23,967 nucleotides of DNA from a virus, in the IMG/VR virus record IMGVR_UViG_3300050821_002693, positions 1-23,967 of that record; one strand, given 5' to 3'. Position 1 is the first letter of the stretch, and each line of letters opens with the position of its first letter. The translations under genes and the position numbers were made by a program. Shown here piece by piece: positions 14,540 to 21,742 of the stretch. Under the pieces are notes generated by a model that ran no database searches, was not told where the DNA came from, and saw only the letters and a program-made list of their open reading frames with translations.

Positions 14540-14801
14540 CTTTACGTATCTCCTTGATTTGATTTACTGTCCCGATTCGGAAATTCAACCGCACTGTCAA
14601 CTGTGTAGCTTGCCTCACACAGAAGGCTCCATGTATATCCCACCTCCATATTTCCCAGGTGGTAGCATACAGGAAATCTCTGGCACTCATTCTGGGCATG
14701 ACTTCAGGGGAGAATCCCACCCAGAACTTACGAGGGTCCTGCCAATAGGGATTGGCTGTGCTAAATTGTGGCTTTGGCAGGAATTGTTGACCTAGGCCCA
14801 T
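14439..14801 (-). CDS. Small phage protein, unknown function, overlapping the next gene
   Basis: A 120-residue frame from ATG 14801 (MGLGQQFLPKPQFSTANPYW) with AAGGG nine bases upstream. The first ~85 residues look like a genuine protein, with several Trp and the phrases DPRKFWVGFSPEVMPR and WEIWRWDIHGAFCVRQ. The last 33 codons overlap the start of the 587-residue gene in another frame, a long overlap for this window. It fills what would otherwise be a gap of about 330 bases, which supports it. The function is unknown. Confidence 0.55.
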   Translation of the reverse strand: MGLGQQFLPKPQFSTANPYWQDPRKFWVGFSPEVMPRMSARDFLYATTWEIWRWDIHGAFCVRQATQLTVRLNFRIGTVNQIKEIRKDAKTLKAGISTACWLGTRIRVNSTNRTSTAEPA

Positions 14802-14932
14802 CTGAAATAACCCTTGACAAACCTTTCTTTTAGTTCTACAATCTCTTTGTTCGCCAGAGAGCCAACCCAACGGCTAGCCCTGGCTTGGCTGGTTGCCGCC
14901 GATTCCCCCAAGGGACTCTCCAAACTCATCAT
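14792..14932 (-). CDS. Possible very small phage protein (46 aa)
   Basis: A frame from ATG 14932 (MMSLESPLGESAATSQ) to TAG 14792. The C-terminal half, ASRWVGSLANKEIVELKERF then VKGYFRWA, looks protein-like and helical and covers bases 14802-14873, which no other gene uses. The start overlaps the end of the His-rich gene by 59 bases and lacks a clear ribosome binding site; a later start is possible. It is a weak call based on sequence texture and on filling a gap. Confidence 0.4.
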   Translation of the reverse strand: MMSLESPLGESAATSQARASRWVGSLANKEIVELKERFVKGYFRWA

Positions 14933-15296
14933 CTGGCAGGTGTTGAGCACTCTCCATGTCTCCCTGCCCAGCCGGGAATGCTTGCTCATGGGCATCCTTC
15001 ACTTCAGCCTCATTGTCATGTTGGCGAGTCTCCACATCCCCGCCATCATGGTGAGTATGACTGGTGAACTTCCCACCTCCAGTATGATGAACGTGGAAAG
15101 CATGTACTCCAGTCTGAGGGTGAGGCTGAGTCACTCCGGGGTGAGTTTTGGTGATATGTTCCTCAGTACTTCCCCCACCATGAGGCTCTTGGGCCTTCCC
15201 GTGGATCATTTCCTTGGTCTTGTCCATAGACTTCTCAGCAGGAGCAGGCTTGGGACCCTTTTCGCCAGTTGACCTAAATTTGCCGTGCTGATACAT
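14874..15296 (-). CDS. His-rich phage protein
   Basis: A 140-residue protein from ATG 15296 with AAGGAGAT six bases upstream (AAGGAGATAGAAAATG), overlapping the previous gene by 23 bases. It is rich in His, Gly, Lys and Asp/Glu. The central element GVHAFHVHHTGGGKFTSHTH is followed by an acidic Gln/His region and a C-terminus with PDDEFGESLGG. Short His-rich proteins with 'HSFHVHH..G..YTSHTH' elements are common near packaging genes of phages infecting diverse bacteria; their role is unknown. Metal binding is possible from the His spacing, but is inference. Confidence 0.7.
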   Translation of the reverse strand: MYQHGKFRSTGEKGPKPAPAEKSMDKTKEMIHGKAQEPHGGGSTEEHITKTHPGVTQPHPQTGVHAFHVHHTGGGKFTSHTHHDGGDVETRQHDNEAEVKDAHEQAFPAGQGDMESAQHLPDDEFGESLGGIGGNQPSQG

Positions 15297-15615
15297 TTTC
15301 TATCTCCTTAACTAGTAGGGCAGCACCAACAACAGACTTCAAATGCTCAATAGTCTCTCCATCATCCCAGAAGTACTCAAACTCAATAGCTATTAGAGCT
15401 GGATTGCAGCTACCTTCTCGGCCCAAGTCCTCCCCGTCACGGGGAACCTTATACCCTGAGTCGGGATTGACAAAGTAGGTGATATACTTGGTGGCAAGTC
15501 CTCCACTCGCAGCATAGATGGGGAAAAGCCATTGCCCCATAATCTCATACACCTCCAGATTCTTCCCTTCAGCATAACCCCTGATTAGGGCAGCTTGGAC
15601 CTCATTTCTCCTCAT
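15274..15615 (-). CDS. Small phage protein containing a capsid-C-terminus-like segment
   Basis: A 113-residue protein from ATG 15615, overlapping the upstream stop as ATGA; GAAGGCGG lies upstream. It starts MRRNEVQAALIRGYAEGKNL and contains, near residues 22-48, EVYEIMGQWLFPIYAASGG followed by LATKYITYF. This resembles the end of the capsid protein (YEVNGQTLFPI) joined to the segment read after its stop codon (GGLAASFITYL). The rest (FEYFWDDGETIEHLKSVVG) is not recognised. The function is unknown. Confidence 0.72.
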   Translation of the reverse strand: MRRNEVQAALIRGYAEGKNLEVYEIMGQWLFPIYAASGGLATKYITYFVNPDSGYKVPRDGEDLGREGSCNPALIAIEFEYFWDDGETIEHLKSVVGAALLVKEIENVSARQI

Positions 15616-15950
15616 ACAGTGCCGCCTTCCTTCTTCACTTTAGCTTCTAATTGCTTTGCGGAGTCCCCAGCAACCGGAATAGTGGCCTCACTCATCATTT
15701 GTGCTCTAGTCCTCCACCCAGAACGGCCAGAGAACACAGGATCAGCCATTTTCTTCTTTTCGGTAGCCTCTGGAGTGTAATCATTACACTTCTTAGACTC
15801 CAAAGTTAGCTTGAGAGCCAAAATTTCACTATCTCTTAGCTTAATAATGTCCTTGAGCTTCATAATCAACTCTGCCCGTACATCCAGGTTGGCAACTAGA
15901 GCTGTCACCACGGAATCATGCCGGGAACGGAGGATGAATGGCAATTTCAT
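15612..15950 (-). CDS. Coiled-coil phage protein fused through the junction motif
   Basis: A 112-residue frame from ATG 15950 (MKLPFILRSRHDSVVTALVA), overlapping the preceding stop as ATGA. Residues 1-57 match the texture of small phage proteins that open MKLPF.SR and continue as a charged coiled coil (LKDIIKLRDSEILALKLTLE). The palindromic motif (15776-15788) is read in frame as CNDYT. After it comes EATEKKKMADPVFSGRSGWR and a short Ala/Lys-rich end. An internal start at ATG 15750 (MADPVF) would give a separate 45-residue protein, but with only a weak ribosome binding site (GAAAAGAAG). It may be one gene, a fusion, or nested starts. Confidence 0.65.
   Translation of the reverse strand: MKLPFILRSRHDSVVTALVANLDVRAELIMKLKDIIKLRDSEILALKLTLESKKCNDYTPEATEKKKMADPVFSGRSGWRTRAQMMSEATIPVAGDSAKQLEAKVKKEGGTV
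15776..15788. repeat. Palindromic junction motif, copy 8 (inside a reading frame)
   Basis: In the gene direction: AGAAG-TGTAATGATTACA-CTCCAG. It is translated in frame as part of CNDYT, and lies 25 bases upstream of the internal ATG 15750. The ATG inside the motif also opens a 29-codon frame (MITLQRLPKRRKWLILCSLA). Confidence 0.95.
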
Positions 15951-16054
15951 TTCCAACACACCTTGCAGACTTCAGAACGATGACCAAACCACTTTAGAAT
16001 GTCATGCTCTGTGACTTTATTGCAGAGCTTACACCATTTGAACAATGTTTTCAT
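15947..16054 (-). CDS. Tiny zinc-knuckle-like protein (35 aa)
   Basis: Read by hand: ATG 16054 to TGA 15947, reading MKTLFKWCKLCNKVTEHDIL and ending HRSEVCKVCWK. Two CxxC pairs (Cys 8/11 and 30/33) form a compact zinc-finger pattern. The start overlaps the terminase stop as ATGA and the stop overlaps the next start as ATGA, a perfect chain of couplings that supports the call despite its size. It could bind DNA or RNA, or assist the terminase; this is inference. Confidence 0.7.
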   Translation of the reverse strand: MKTLFKWCKLCNKVTEHDILKWFGHRSEVCKVCWK

Positions 16055-17649
16055 GATGCATACCGCCTATACCTGCCCAAACTACGGCTGTTTATCATCC
16101 CGGCCATGTTCATTTTCTTGGTCTTCTCGCTATTCAGCTTCATAAGCTGGATAGCCCGATTGGTTGGGTCCTTCAAGTGGGATACCTTGTGCATAAACAC
16201 CACATTGTCAGACTCTTTCTTGGGGGCATACTCAGAATAGACCCCGTAACGGAGAGAATCTAACACGTCATCATACATCGTATTGGTCTTGAGTATGTCT
16301 TCTTCCTTACCGGGGTGCTTATCATCCACTACAGCAGTGGGAATAGCTCGGCAAGCATTCTTACAGTTCTTAGTGATGATCCACTCGCCCTCATCCAAGG
16401 CCCGGTGGAGGAATCTCCACCCATCTACCCGGTCGATAGTGGCTTTCTTCATGGTGGGCAGGCCATTCCTACGGAATACCTCAGACATGGCAGCCTCTTT
16501 GGTGCTCTTATTCGATTCTTTCTTCCACAGGTCGTGCCCAGCATAGATGTTCTGGAGGACTAGACCATCATTGACGGCTGAAATCTCCTCGGCAAGAGCA
16601 CGCTCACTCATGTGGTCAGTCACAAACTCACGGAAGGTGATGATGAGACGGTGATACCTGCCATTATCGTCTTGATACCCGGCCTGAGTATGCCACAGGA
16701 ATACGGAAGAGTGAACAAAGCCCCAGTCAAACCCGCCCCAGATAGGCCAATGCTCCTGTCTAACTATCTCTTCTAGGTTCCAAGCATGGACATTCTCATC
16801 AAAGTTGGAGAAGTACTGTCCAGAGAACTTTTTGAAGTCCCCTAAGAGTTGGCCTGCCCGCATGTGGGCCGGGAGGCGATTCTGTTCTTGGCCGTATTGA
16901 CTACGAGTGATGTAATACTCGAAACGTTTCTCGTCAGACCATGAGTAGTAAACACAGGAAGCACACTTACCACACTCCTTACCCAAACAGTCACCGGGAT
17001 ACCCATCGGCTGAGAGGGCGGCACGGGACCATTCGATATTGTCCCATCCAAAAGCGGGGAGAAACGCATAATCCGTTTGTGTTTCACGCTCATGGTACTC
17101 CTTCAAGTAAAAGATACGCTGTAGGAAGGCTGCCCCTTGGCCCCCAGGGTTGAATCCCAACAGGAACTTGCACGAATGCTCTGGAGTATTAGGCCAGCGG
17201 CAAATAGTCTTGAGCTGTGTAAGCTCAAACTCGGAGAACTGTTCTGCTTGGTCCGTCATCACATCATAGTATTCGGGACCAAAGGCTTTGCGCTTTACGT
17301 CTGTCTCATTCTCAGCCCCATCAAAGAATATCCGGCCTCCACCTAGACTCTCTGGGAGTTCGATAACCTTCGATTGGACCTTATAATACTCATGGAGGGC
17401 CGGAAACTCTTCCCACATCTTATTGACATGGTTCTTCTCAACATCATCCCATACCCGGCGAAGGATTAAGCCATTAGTATGGGGATGCTGTAAGCGCCTA
17501 CGTAACATGATACGACGCATCCCCCCCGACTTACCTCCACCACGGGAGCCTCCATACCCTAGCCAAGAGGCTTTGGAGTTCTCCATTAGCCAATCCATTA
17601 GAGATTGCTTGGGTTGGAGCTTAATTTGAAATGGGGTGCGTGTAATCAT
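16051..17649 (-). CDS. Terminase large subunit
   Basis: A 532-residue packaging motor. The start is the ATG inside the palindromic motif (MITRTPFQIKLQPKQSLMDW); the upstream stop overlaps it as TAATG. LQPKQ is the adenine-binding Q element normally found just before Walker A, so a later start is unlikely. Walker A: GGSRGGGKSG (33-42). The Walker B region: YYDVMTDQAEQF (127-138), where the usual DE reads DQ. Coupling motif: LGFNPGG (164-170). The nuclease domain shows GGFDWGFVH, YAGHDLW and DDVLDSLRYG with its acidic residues. Cys 221, 226, 229 and 232 form an extra cluster between the two domains. It cuts and translocates DNA into the head through the portal. Confidence 0.95.
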   Translation of the reverse strand: MITRTPFQIKLQPKQSLMDWLMENSKASWLGYGGSRGGGKSGGMRRIMLRRRLQHPHTNGLILRRVWDDVEKNHVNKMWEEFPALHEYYKVQSKVIELPESLGGGRIFFDGAENETDVKRKAFGPEYYDVMTDQAEQFSEFELTQLKTICRWPNTPEHSCKFLLGFNPGGQGAAFLQRIFYLKEYHERETQTDYAFLPAFGWDNIEWSRAALSADGYPGDCLGKECGKCASCVYYSWSDEKRFEYYITRSQYGQEQNRLPAHMRAGQLLGDFKKFSGQYFSNFDENVHAWNLEEIVRQEHWPIWGGFDWGFVHSSVFLWHTQAGYQDDNGRYHRLIITFREFVTDHMSERALAEEISAVNDGLVLQNIYAGHDLWKKESNKSTKEAAMSEVFRRNGLPTMKKATIDRVDGWRFLHRALDEGEWIITKNCKNACRAIPTAVVDDKHPGKEEDILKTNTMYDDVLDSLRYGVYSEYAPKKESDNVVFMHKVSHLKDPTNRAIQLMKLNSEKTKKMNMAGMINSRSLGRYRRYAS

Positions 17650-17653
17650 TACA
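17641..17653. repeat. Palindromic junction motif, copy 9
   Basis: In the gene direction: CGAAAG-TGTAATGATTACA-CGCACC. The TAA is the stop of the 57-residue gene (17649-17651) and the overlapping ATG (17647-17649) is the terminase start. Confidence 0.95.
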
Positions 17654-17822
17654 CTTTCGGTTTCACTCTAACTATCAATTCCGCATCCTCTAGAGGTTCT
17701 CTACCATTCAGAATCCTCTGAATGTTCTCTTTATCCTTACCATTTAATTTCACGGGAATACGGAAGTAGTCAGGCTCTTTGTCTAGTACTTCTTTGAGCA
17801 CGGCCCTTGGTTCCGTAGCCAC
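17649..17822 (-). CDS. Small protein directly upstream of terminase (57 aa)
   Basis: Read by hand: GTG 17822 to TAA 17649, starting (M)ATEPRAVLKEVLDKEPDYF, with IPVKLNGKDKENIQRILNGR next and ending RVKPKV. The GTG lies five bases after the stop of the malectin gene. It is short, charged and without a recognisable domain. Its stop overlaps the terminase ATG, so the two are translationally coupled. A terminase accessory role is possible from position only; it seems too short for a complete small terminase. Confidence 0.68.
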   Translation of the reverse strand: MATEPRAVLKEVLDKEPDYFRIPVKLNGKDKENIQRILNGREPLEDAELIVRVKPKV

Positions 17823-17826
17823 ATCA

Positions 17827-18540
17827 TCACGGCTGCGTCACTGTCACGACCGGGATCGTAAGCACTTGCGGATTGGGTAGGCTCGATGTCTTGATGAGAT
17901 ATAGCGAGCCTGTATTGCCAGTCGTACAATTATTGTTCATGTCGCAAATCATAATCGTGATAGAGCACGCGCCGTCGCTAGGTCCGCAAGCAGGCGGGAC
18001 GTACATCGTGAAAGTAGCTGTGCCGAGACCGGGCATAACCCAAACGAATGGCGGTGGAGTTCCCGGCTCAACGTCGATAGCATTCAGAATAGGACTCTGC
18101 GTAACGGCGACAGACCGAATCACGATGCTTCCGTTCGTCACCGTGACAGGAAATGTTTCTATGTCGGCGGCATTCTTTCCTACCTTGGCGAATACATCGA
18201 AGTTCGTCAGCACGGAAACGCCGTTGATCTGCATACTGAATACGCGCACGCCAGCGGCGTTGGCCCATGTCTCGGCAAACTCAAGATTGACGCTGTAGCT
18301 GCCATTTGGCACGGCAATCGTATAGGTGAAAACGCCGTAGCGGAGAGAGTCGAATAGCCCAGAGTTAGGCGTACCGGAAATGGGAGCTGTGACGCTGTAC
18401 GGCGTGCCGCCAGAGACACTATTATCGGCGGCCCAGACATTCCCCATCGAATCGGTGTAGGGAGCTGAATGTCCGCAGGCGATGCGCGTCTGGGCCGCGA
18501 GCGGCGAAGCGAGCAAGAGTGCTAAAAGTAGTTTTCTCAT
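17827..18540 (-). CDS. Secreted malectin-domain protein
   Basis: A 237-residue protein from ATG 18540, overlapping the previous stop as ATGA; the longer frame lacks a ribosome binding site. Residues 1-17 are a signal peptide (MRKLLLALLLASPLAAQ). Residues ~20-150 form a malectin-type carbohydrate-binding domain: ACGHSAPYTDSMGNVWAADN, then GTPYSV, SLRYGVFTYTIAVPNGSYSV, FAETW, GVRVFSMQINGVSVLTNFDV and a final IDVEPG. Such domains occur in secreted proteins of Acidobacteriota and in some phage spikes, where they bind sugars. The C-terminal ~80 residues (YVPPACGPSDGACSI..CDMNNNC) are a second beta-type unit. CpG is high compared with the packaging genes. It is probably exported to the host surface, or part of the adsorption apparatus. 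Confidence 0.87.
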   Translation of the reverse strand: MRKLLLALLLASPLAAQTRIACGHSAPYTDSMGNVWAADNSVSGGTPYSVTAPISGTPNSGLFDSLRYGVFTYTIAVPNGSYSVNLEFAETWANAAGVRVFSMQINGVSVLTNFDVFAKVGKNAADIETFPVTVTNGSIVIRSVAVTQSPILNAIDVEPGTPPPFVWVMPGLGTATFTMYVPPACGPSDGACSITIMICDMNNNCTTGNTGSLYLIKTSSLPNPQVLTIPVVTVTQP

Positions 18541-19265
18541 TGTTTCACGTAAGCCGCAATGCCCATCAACCAGTGGCTCCCCCCGCCGTTGTATCCGGTA
18601 AGGTCGTTCCATTGCATCGAGCCGATATAGCTACTTCGCACTGGCGCAATCATGTCCTCGATGGCGAAGTTGCCGCCGTTACCTTCGATGTTCCAGCCAA
18701 AGCCGGGAACGGCGATACCAGAGTTATAAGTATTTGCATTGTCCCAAGTGATTAACAGTTCTCCGGGGTCAACTTCTACGGGTAGTGTCCAGTGGTATGG
18801 GCAATCGCCGCCGTTTGTGCAATCAGAGAACGCTGAGTTTTGCTGATCGTAAGTGCCGATTTGCCCTTGGTCGAATGTCCAATTCCCGCTGTACATGAGC
18901 AGAAATACTTCAAAGCCTTCGCCAGCAGGGAATGTTACTGTTGGGCCGCCAGTTTCATATGACACATTGAAATGCGTGCTATACGCACAATCGCCGTTAT
19001 CGAACGGTGAGCATTGGTCTTGATGCCACACATCGCCGTGATTATCCACGGGAGGTGACGCTTGGCACTGACGGCAAATCAGGATGCCAGTAGTGTTGGG
19101 CAAAACGAAAGGATAGGAGCAGGCGTTCACGACGCCAGCGCCAACCTTGCCCATGCAATACACTGGAGCGCGGAACGGCAAGGACATAGTTCCCTGCGGC
19201 TGGGCGGGAAGCAAAAAAAGCGAAGTAAGTAGGGTTAAGAATAGGAGTGACCTATATTTTATCAT
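18537..19265 (-). CDS. Secreted Cys-rich beta protein resembling acidobacterial surface proteins
   Basis: A 242-residue protein from ATG 19265, overlapping the spike stop as ATGA. Residues 1-24 are a signal peptide (MIKYRSLLFLTLLTSLFLLP then AQPQ). The mature part has CRQCQASPPVDNHGDVWHQD, an element like the 'DN.GN.W' repeat of acidobacterial secreted proteins, several Cys (likely disulfides), and a C-terminal phrase FAIEDMIAPVRSSYIGSMQW followed by WLMGIAAYVKQ. The combination 'G..LI.W......G...E......G.......W...IAAF' recalls a beta-sandwich family common in Acidobacteriota; this is from memory of the pattern. Role: an exported surface or adsorption-related protein. CpG-rich, like its two neighbours. 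Confidence 0.78.
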   Translation of the reverse strand: MIKYRSLLFLTLLTSLFLLPAQPQGTMSLPFRAPVYCMGKVGAGVVNACSYPFVLPNTTGILICRQCQASPPVDNHGDVWHQDQCSPFDNGDCAYSTHFNVSYETGGPTVTFPAGEGFEVFLLMYSGNWTFDQGQIGTYDQQNSAFSDCTNGGDCPYHWTLPVEVDPGELLITWDNANTYNSGIAVPGFGWNIEGNGGNFAIEDMIAPVRSSYIGSMQWNDLTGYNGGGSHWLMGIAAYVKQ

Positions 19266-21172
19266 TTTGCCCCACAGGTATAGTCAATACGATATGGAGA
19301 AGAAACAGCAAGAGGTGTAAGCGCGATAGATGCAATGTTCACCCAAGCGATAACTGGTGCCGTGGTGGACTGGGTATTAATTTGAACGAGAGACTCAGCA
19401 CCCCAAGCTGTGCCACTATTGTTTATTGTGAAAGTACATGATGGTACAGCACCACTGGCACCCGCAAATGTTCCTGCAAAAGTGAGAGTGATGGTTCCCG
19501 ATGACTGAGGAGAACCTGTTCCCGTACTAGCGATGATCGTACCCTTTTCATTGGTGCTCCCGGCTTGCAAGGTGCAAGAAGGCGTTGTCCCCCCGCCAGA
19601 AGTAAATACGCAAGTTGGTAAAATTGTGCCCGCTGCCGGACCTGTATTGAAAGTGTTTCCGCCAAGATCGAAGAACGTACCCATTACGCTCTGGCCGATA
19701 TCGTGATTTGCCGATCCTCCGGTATATTGCGTACCGAGCGACCACACTTTGGCTGATGCCGAGGTGAAAAATAGGGCCGTATCGTTGGCCGTGCCTGTCG
19801 TTTTCAAAATGGCATTGGTAAGATAAGTGAGCGAGTTCGCGTTCGCCACCACAAGTGCCTGTGTACCAGCCCCCGTATACCCGCTTGCAAACAGTGTCCC
19901 TATTCCTTTGAAAGTGCCGTTTTGCGTCAGCGTTGAATTAGAGGTAGTTCCACCATTATAAAATCCCCCATAATCCGTCAGGGTTGCACCAGAGGCTACG
20001 TTCAGTGCAACGCCACCAGTATTACCGCAAAAACTATTGACGAAAACGTTATAAATACCGCCGATGACATTACAGGAAGGGTCCGCTAGCGTAAACCCTC
20101 CAAATCCATCAACAATCATCGTGGATGGCGTTTGGCCGCTTGATTCAAATTGCACACCGATCATCGTGCCAGCACCAGAAGCTAACCCAGCAAAGAGTGT
20201 ATTTAGCAAGTAAGAATCAATGCCAACATCGACAAATATTTTCCCATTAAAGTTCGTTGTGTTGCCGTACTCACCACCCCAGATGCCAGCATTAATGAGT
20301 TGAAAACCTTGGCCGGGACCGAAGCATACATTGTTGAGTCCTATTTGACCTGTTCCGTTACAAGTCGCGGCATTGAAGTTTGGTGTCGGAACAAACTGGC
20401 TCGCCTTGTAGCCGAGGCCGACGATAGAAGCGCCCTGAGAACCGGTCCCCGTAATCCCGGTGTTGCAAACAGTGGAAAGGAATTTACCTGTCTGAATAAG
20501 AGACATCCCGCCGCCCATTTGAATCGGGAAGCAATGTCCCGCTGTCCCTGTCGCAGCCGTCCATACATTATCCCAAGCTGTACTGTCATCTGTGCCCCAG
20601 ATGAGTAGGCAACCAGAAGCACCAGCCGCGCAAGTCGTCACAGTCCCGGCACTACCTACGGTAACGTTTGTTGAGCTATTAACGGTAAGAATGGTAGATT
20701 GAGGAAGAATTAGTGTGGACGCTGGATGATTAGCCCCCCCATTCAGGCCACAGCAAGTACCAAAAATAATTTTGCCAACATCGGCAGAAGTGAAATTCGC
20801 AGTAGGGCACGTTACGCTCGTTGTCGTAGTGAACTGAGCGTTCGAGTCACGGCACATCTTGGCGTTCATCGTCACGCCGTAGGCAGACGGCTGGATGGCG
20901 TTCTCTAAACCCCCAGTATAAGAAGTCCCATTCGCCGCACAGAATACTACGCCGCCAGTTGGCAACGAGTATCCCTGCCCTGGGGTGCAAGTAGCAGGCA
21001 GCGAACTTACTTGGCTTATTCCCCCACCTGAGCTGGTAGGGAAGTTGCCCTGCTGATAAGCTAAATGTCCCAACCATCCCACTCCAATCATATTGAATAG
21101 CAACAAGATTGTACCAAAGAGGGGATGATTCCCAAAACCTCTCTGTAGGAGCCTTTTTCCAAGTGTAATCAT
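19262..21172 (-). CDS. Tail spike / fibre with N-terminal membrane segment and beta-helix body
   Basis: A 636-residue protein. The start is the ATG within the palindromic motif (MITLGKRLLQRGFGNHPLFG), overlapping the upstream stop as TAATG. Residues ~17-40 form a hydrophobic segment (LFGTILLLFNMIGVGWLGHL) that could span a membrane or act as an uncleaved signal. After a Gly/Ser linker, residues ~85-520 hold parallel beta-helix-like repeats (Gly, Asn and Thr-rich rungs), as in pectate-lyase-fold spikes. A C-terminal beta domain contains VPSCTFTINNSGTAWGAES and ends DYTCGAK. CpG rises sharply after about residue 60, so the body looks imported onto a native N-terminal anchor. Role: receptor binding or polysaccharide degradation, inferred. 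Confidence 0.83.
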   Translation of the reverse strand: MITLGKRLLQRGFGNHPLFGTILLLFNMIGVGWLGHLAYQQGNFPTSSGGGISQVSSLPATCTPGQGYSLPTGGVVFCAANGTSYTGGLENAIQPSAYGVTMNAKMCRDSNAQFTTTTSVTCPTANFTSADVGKIIFGTCCGLNGGANHPASTLILPQSTILTVNSSTNVTVGSAGTVTTCAAGASGCLLIWGTDDSTAWDNVWTAATGTAGHCFPIQMGGGMSLIQTGKFLSTVCNTGITGTGSQGASIVGLGYKASQFVPTPNFNAATCNGTGQIGLNNVCFGPGQGFQLINAGIWGGEYGNTTNFNGKIFVDVGIDSYLLNTLFAGLASGAGTMIGVQFESSGQTPSTMIVDGFGGFTLADPSCNVIGGIYNVFVNSFCGNTGGVALNVASGATLTDYGGFYNGGTTSNSTLTQNGTFKGIGTLFASGYTGAGTQALVVANANSLTYLTNAILKTTGTANDTALFFTSASAKVWSLGTQYTGGSANHDIGQSVMGTFFDLGGNTFNTGPAAGTILPTCVFTSGGGTTPSCTLQAGSTNEKGTIIASTGTGSPQSSGTITLTFAGTFAGASGAVPSCTFTINNSGTAWGAESLVQINTQSTTAPVIAWVNIASIALTPLAVSSPYRIDYTCGAK

Positions 21173-21176
21173 TACA
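21164..21176. repeat. Palindromic junction motif, copy 10
   Basis: In the gene direction: GAGAAAG-TGTAATGATTACA-CTTGG. It contains the TAA of the 189-residue gene (21172-21174) and the overlapping ATG of the spike gene (21170-21172). Confidence 0.95.
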
Positions 21177-21741
21177 CTTTCTCCTCAATCAATTCTGGCT
21201 TTATCTCAATCGGAGATGGGGCTTTCCTAATTCCCAGCAAGCCCTGAGCCTCAGCTTGAGATTGGAACAGTTGGGGGTTAGCTCCAATAGTGATAATCTC
21301 CACGACTTTCTGGCCCTTCTCAGTATTGTCCTCTACAGTTACGAGAGGCATACCCCGCTTATACTCCACAGCCCGCTTGAAAGCGTTCCAAGATATAGGG
21401 TTCAGCTCTATATCTACCATAACTATCTGCCCATTTTCATCTAGAACATTCTTCCCCCACGGGTCTAACTTGGGAACCTTACCCGTTATAAAGGCCATCC
21501 ACAGATGCTTCTCCACCTCATCACTCAAAATACTTTTGAAATATTCGAGAGTGCTAAGTTTCCTCAGGGCTTTCTGGGCTTCCACAACTGGCCGAAACTT
21601 CTTGAGTCTACGGGGTCGATCCTTCTCTCTCACCCTGGGAGTGAAGTTAGGGATAGGCTCTACAGTAGGCTCCCCACGCTTGGCCTTGAGAAAGCTCTCC
21701 TCAGCCTCAAGGAAAGTCTTCGATTTGTAGACAGATTCCAT
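21172..21741 (-). CDS. Charged helical protein, possible terminase small subunit
   Basis: A 189-residue protein from ATG 21741, one base after the stop of the upstream gene; no Shine-Dalgarno, so coupled translation is likely. The sequence is charged and mostly helical: a basic stretch RVREKDRPRRLKKFRPVV near 50-68, then LSTLEYFKSILSDEVEKHLW, then NPISWNAFKRAVEYKRGMPL near 130 and an acidic end. The order (helices followed by a 'W..A......Y..G.P' element) resembles small terminases, which bind DNA and recruit the large subunit, but the match is loose. The spike cassette separates it from the large terminase. Alternative: an unknown accessory protein. Confidence 0.7.
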   Translation of the reverse strand: MESVYKSKTFLEAEESFLKAKRGEPTVEPIPNFTPRVREKDRPRRLKKFRPVVEAQKALRKLSTLEYFKSILSDEVEKHLWMAFITGKVPKLDPWGKNVLDENGQIVMVDIELNPISWNAFKRAVEYKRGMPLVTVEDNTEKGQKVVEIITIGANPQLFQSQAEAQGLLGIRKAPSPIEIKPELIEEKV

Positions 21742-21742
21742 A

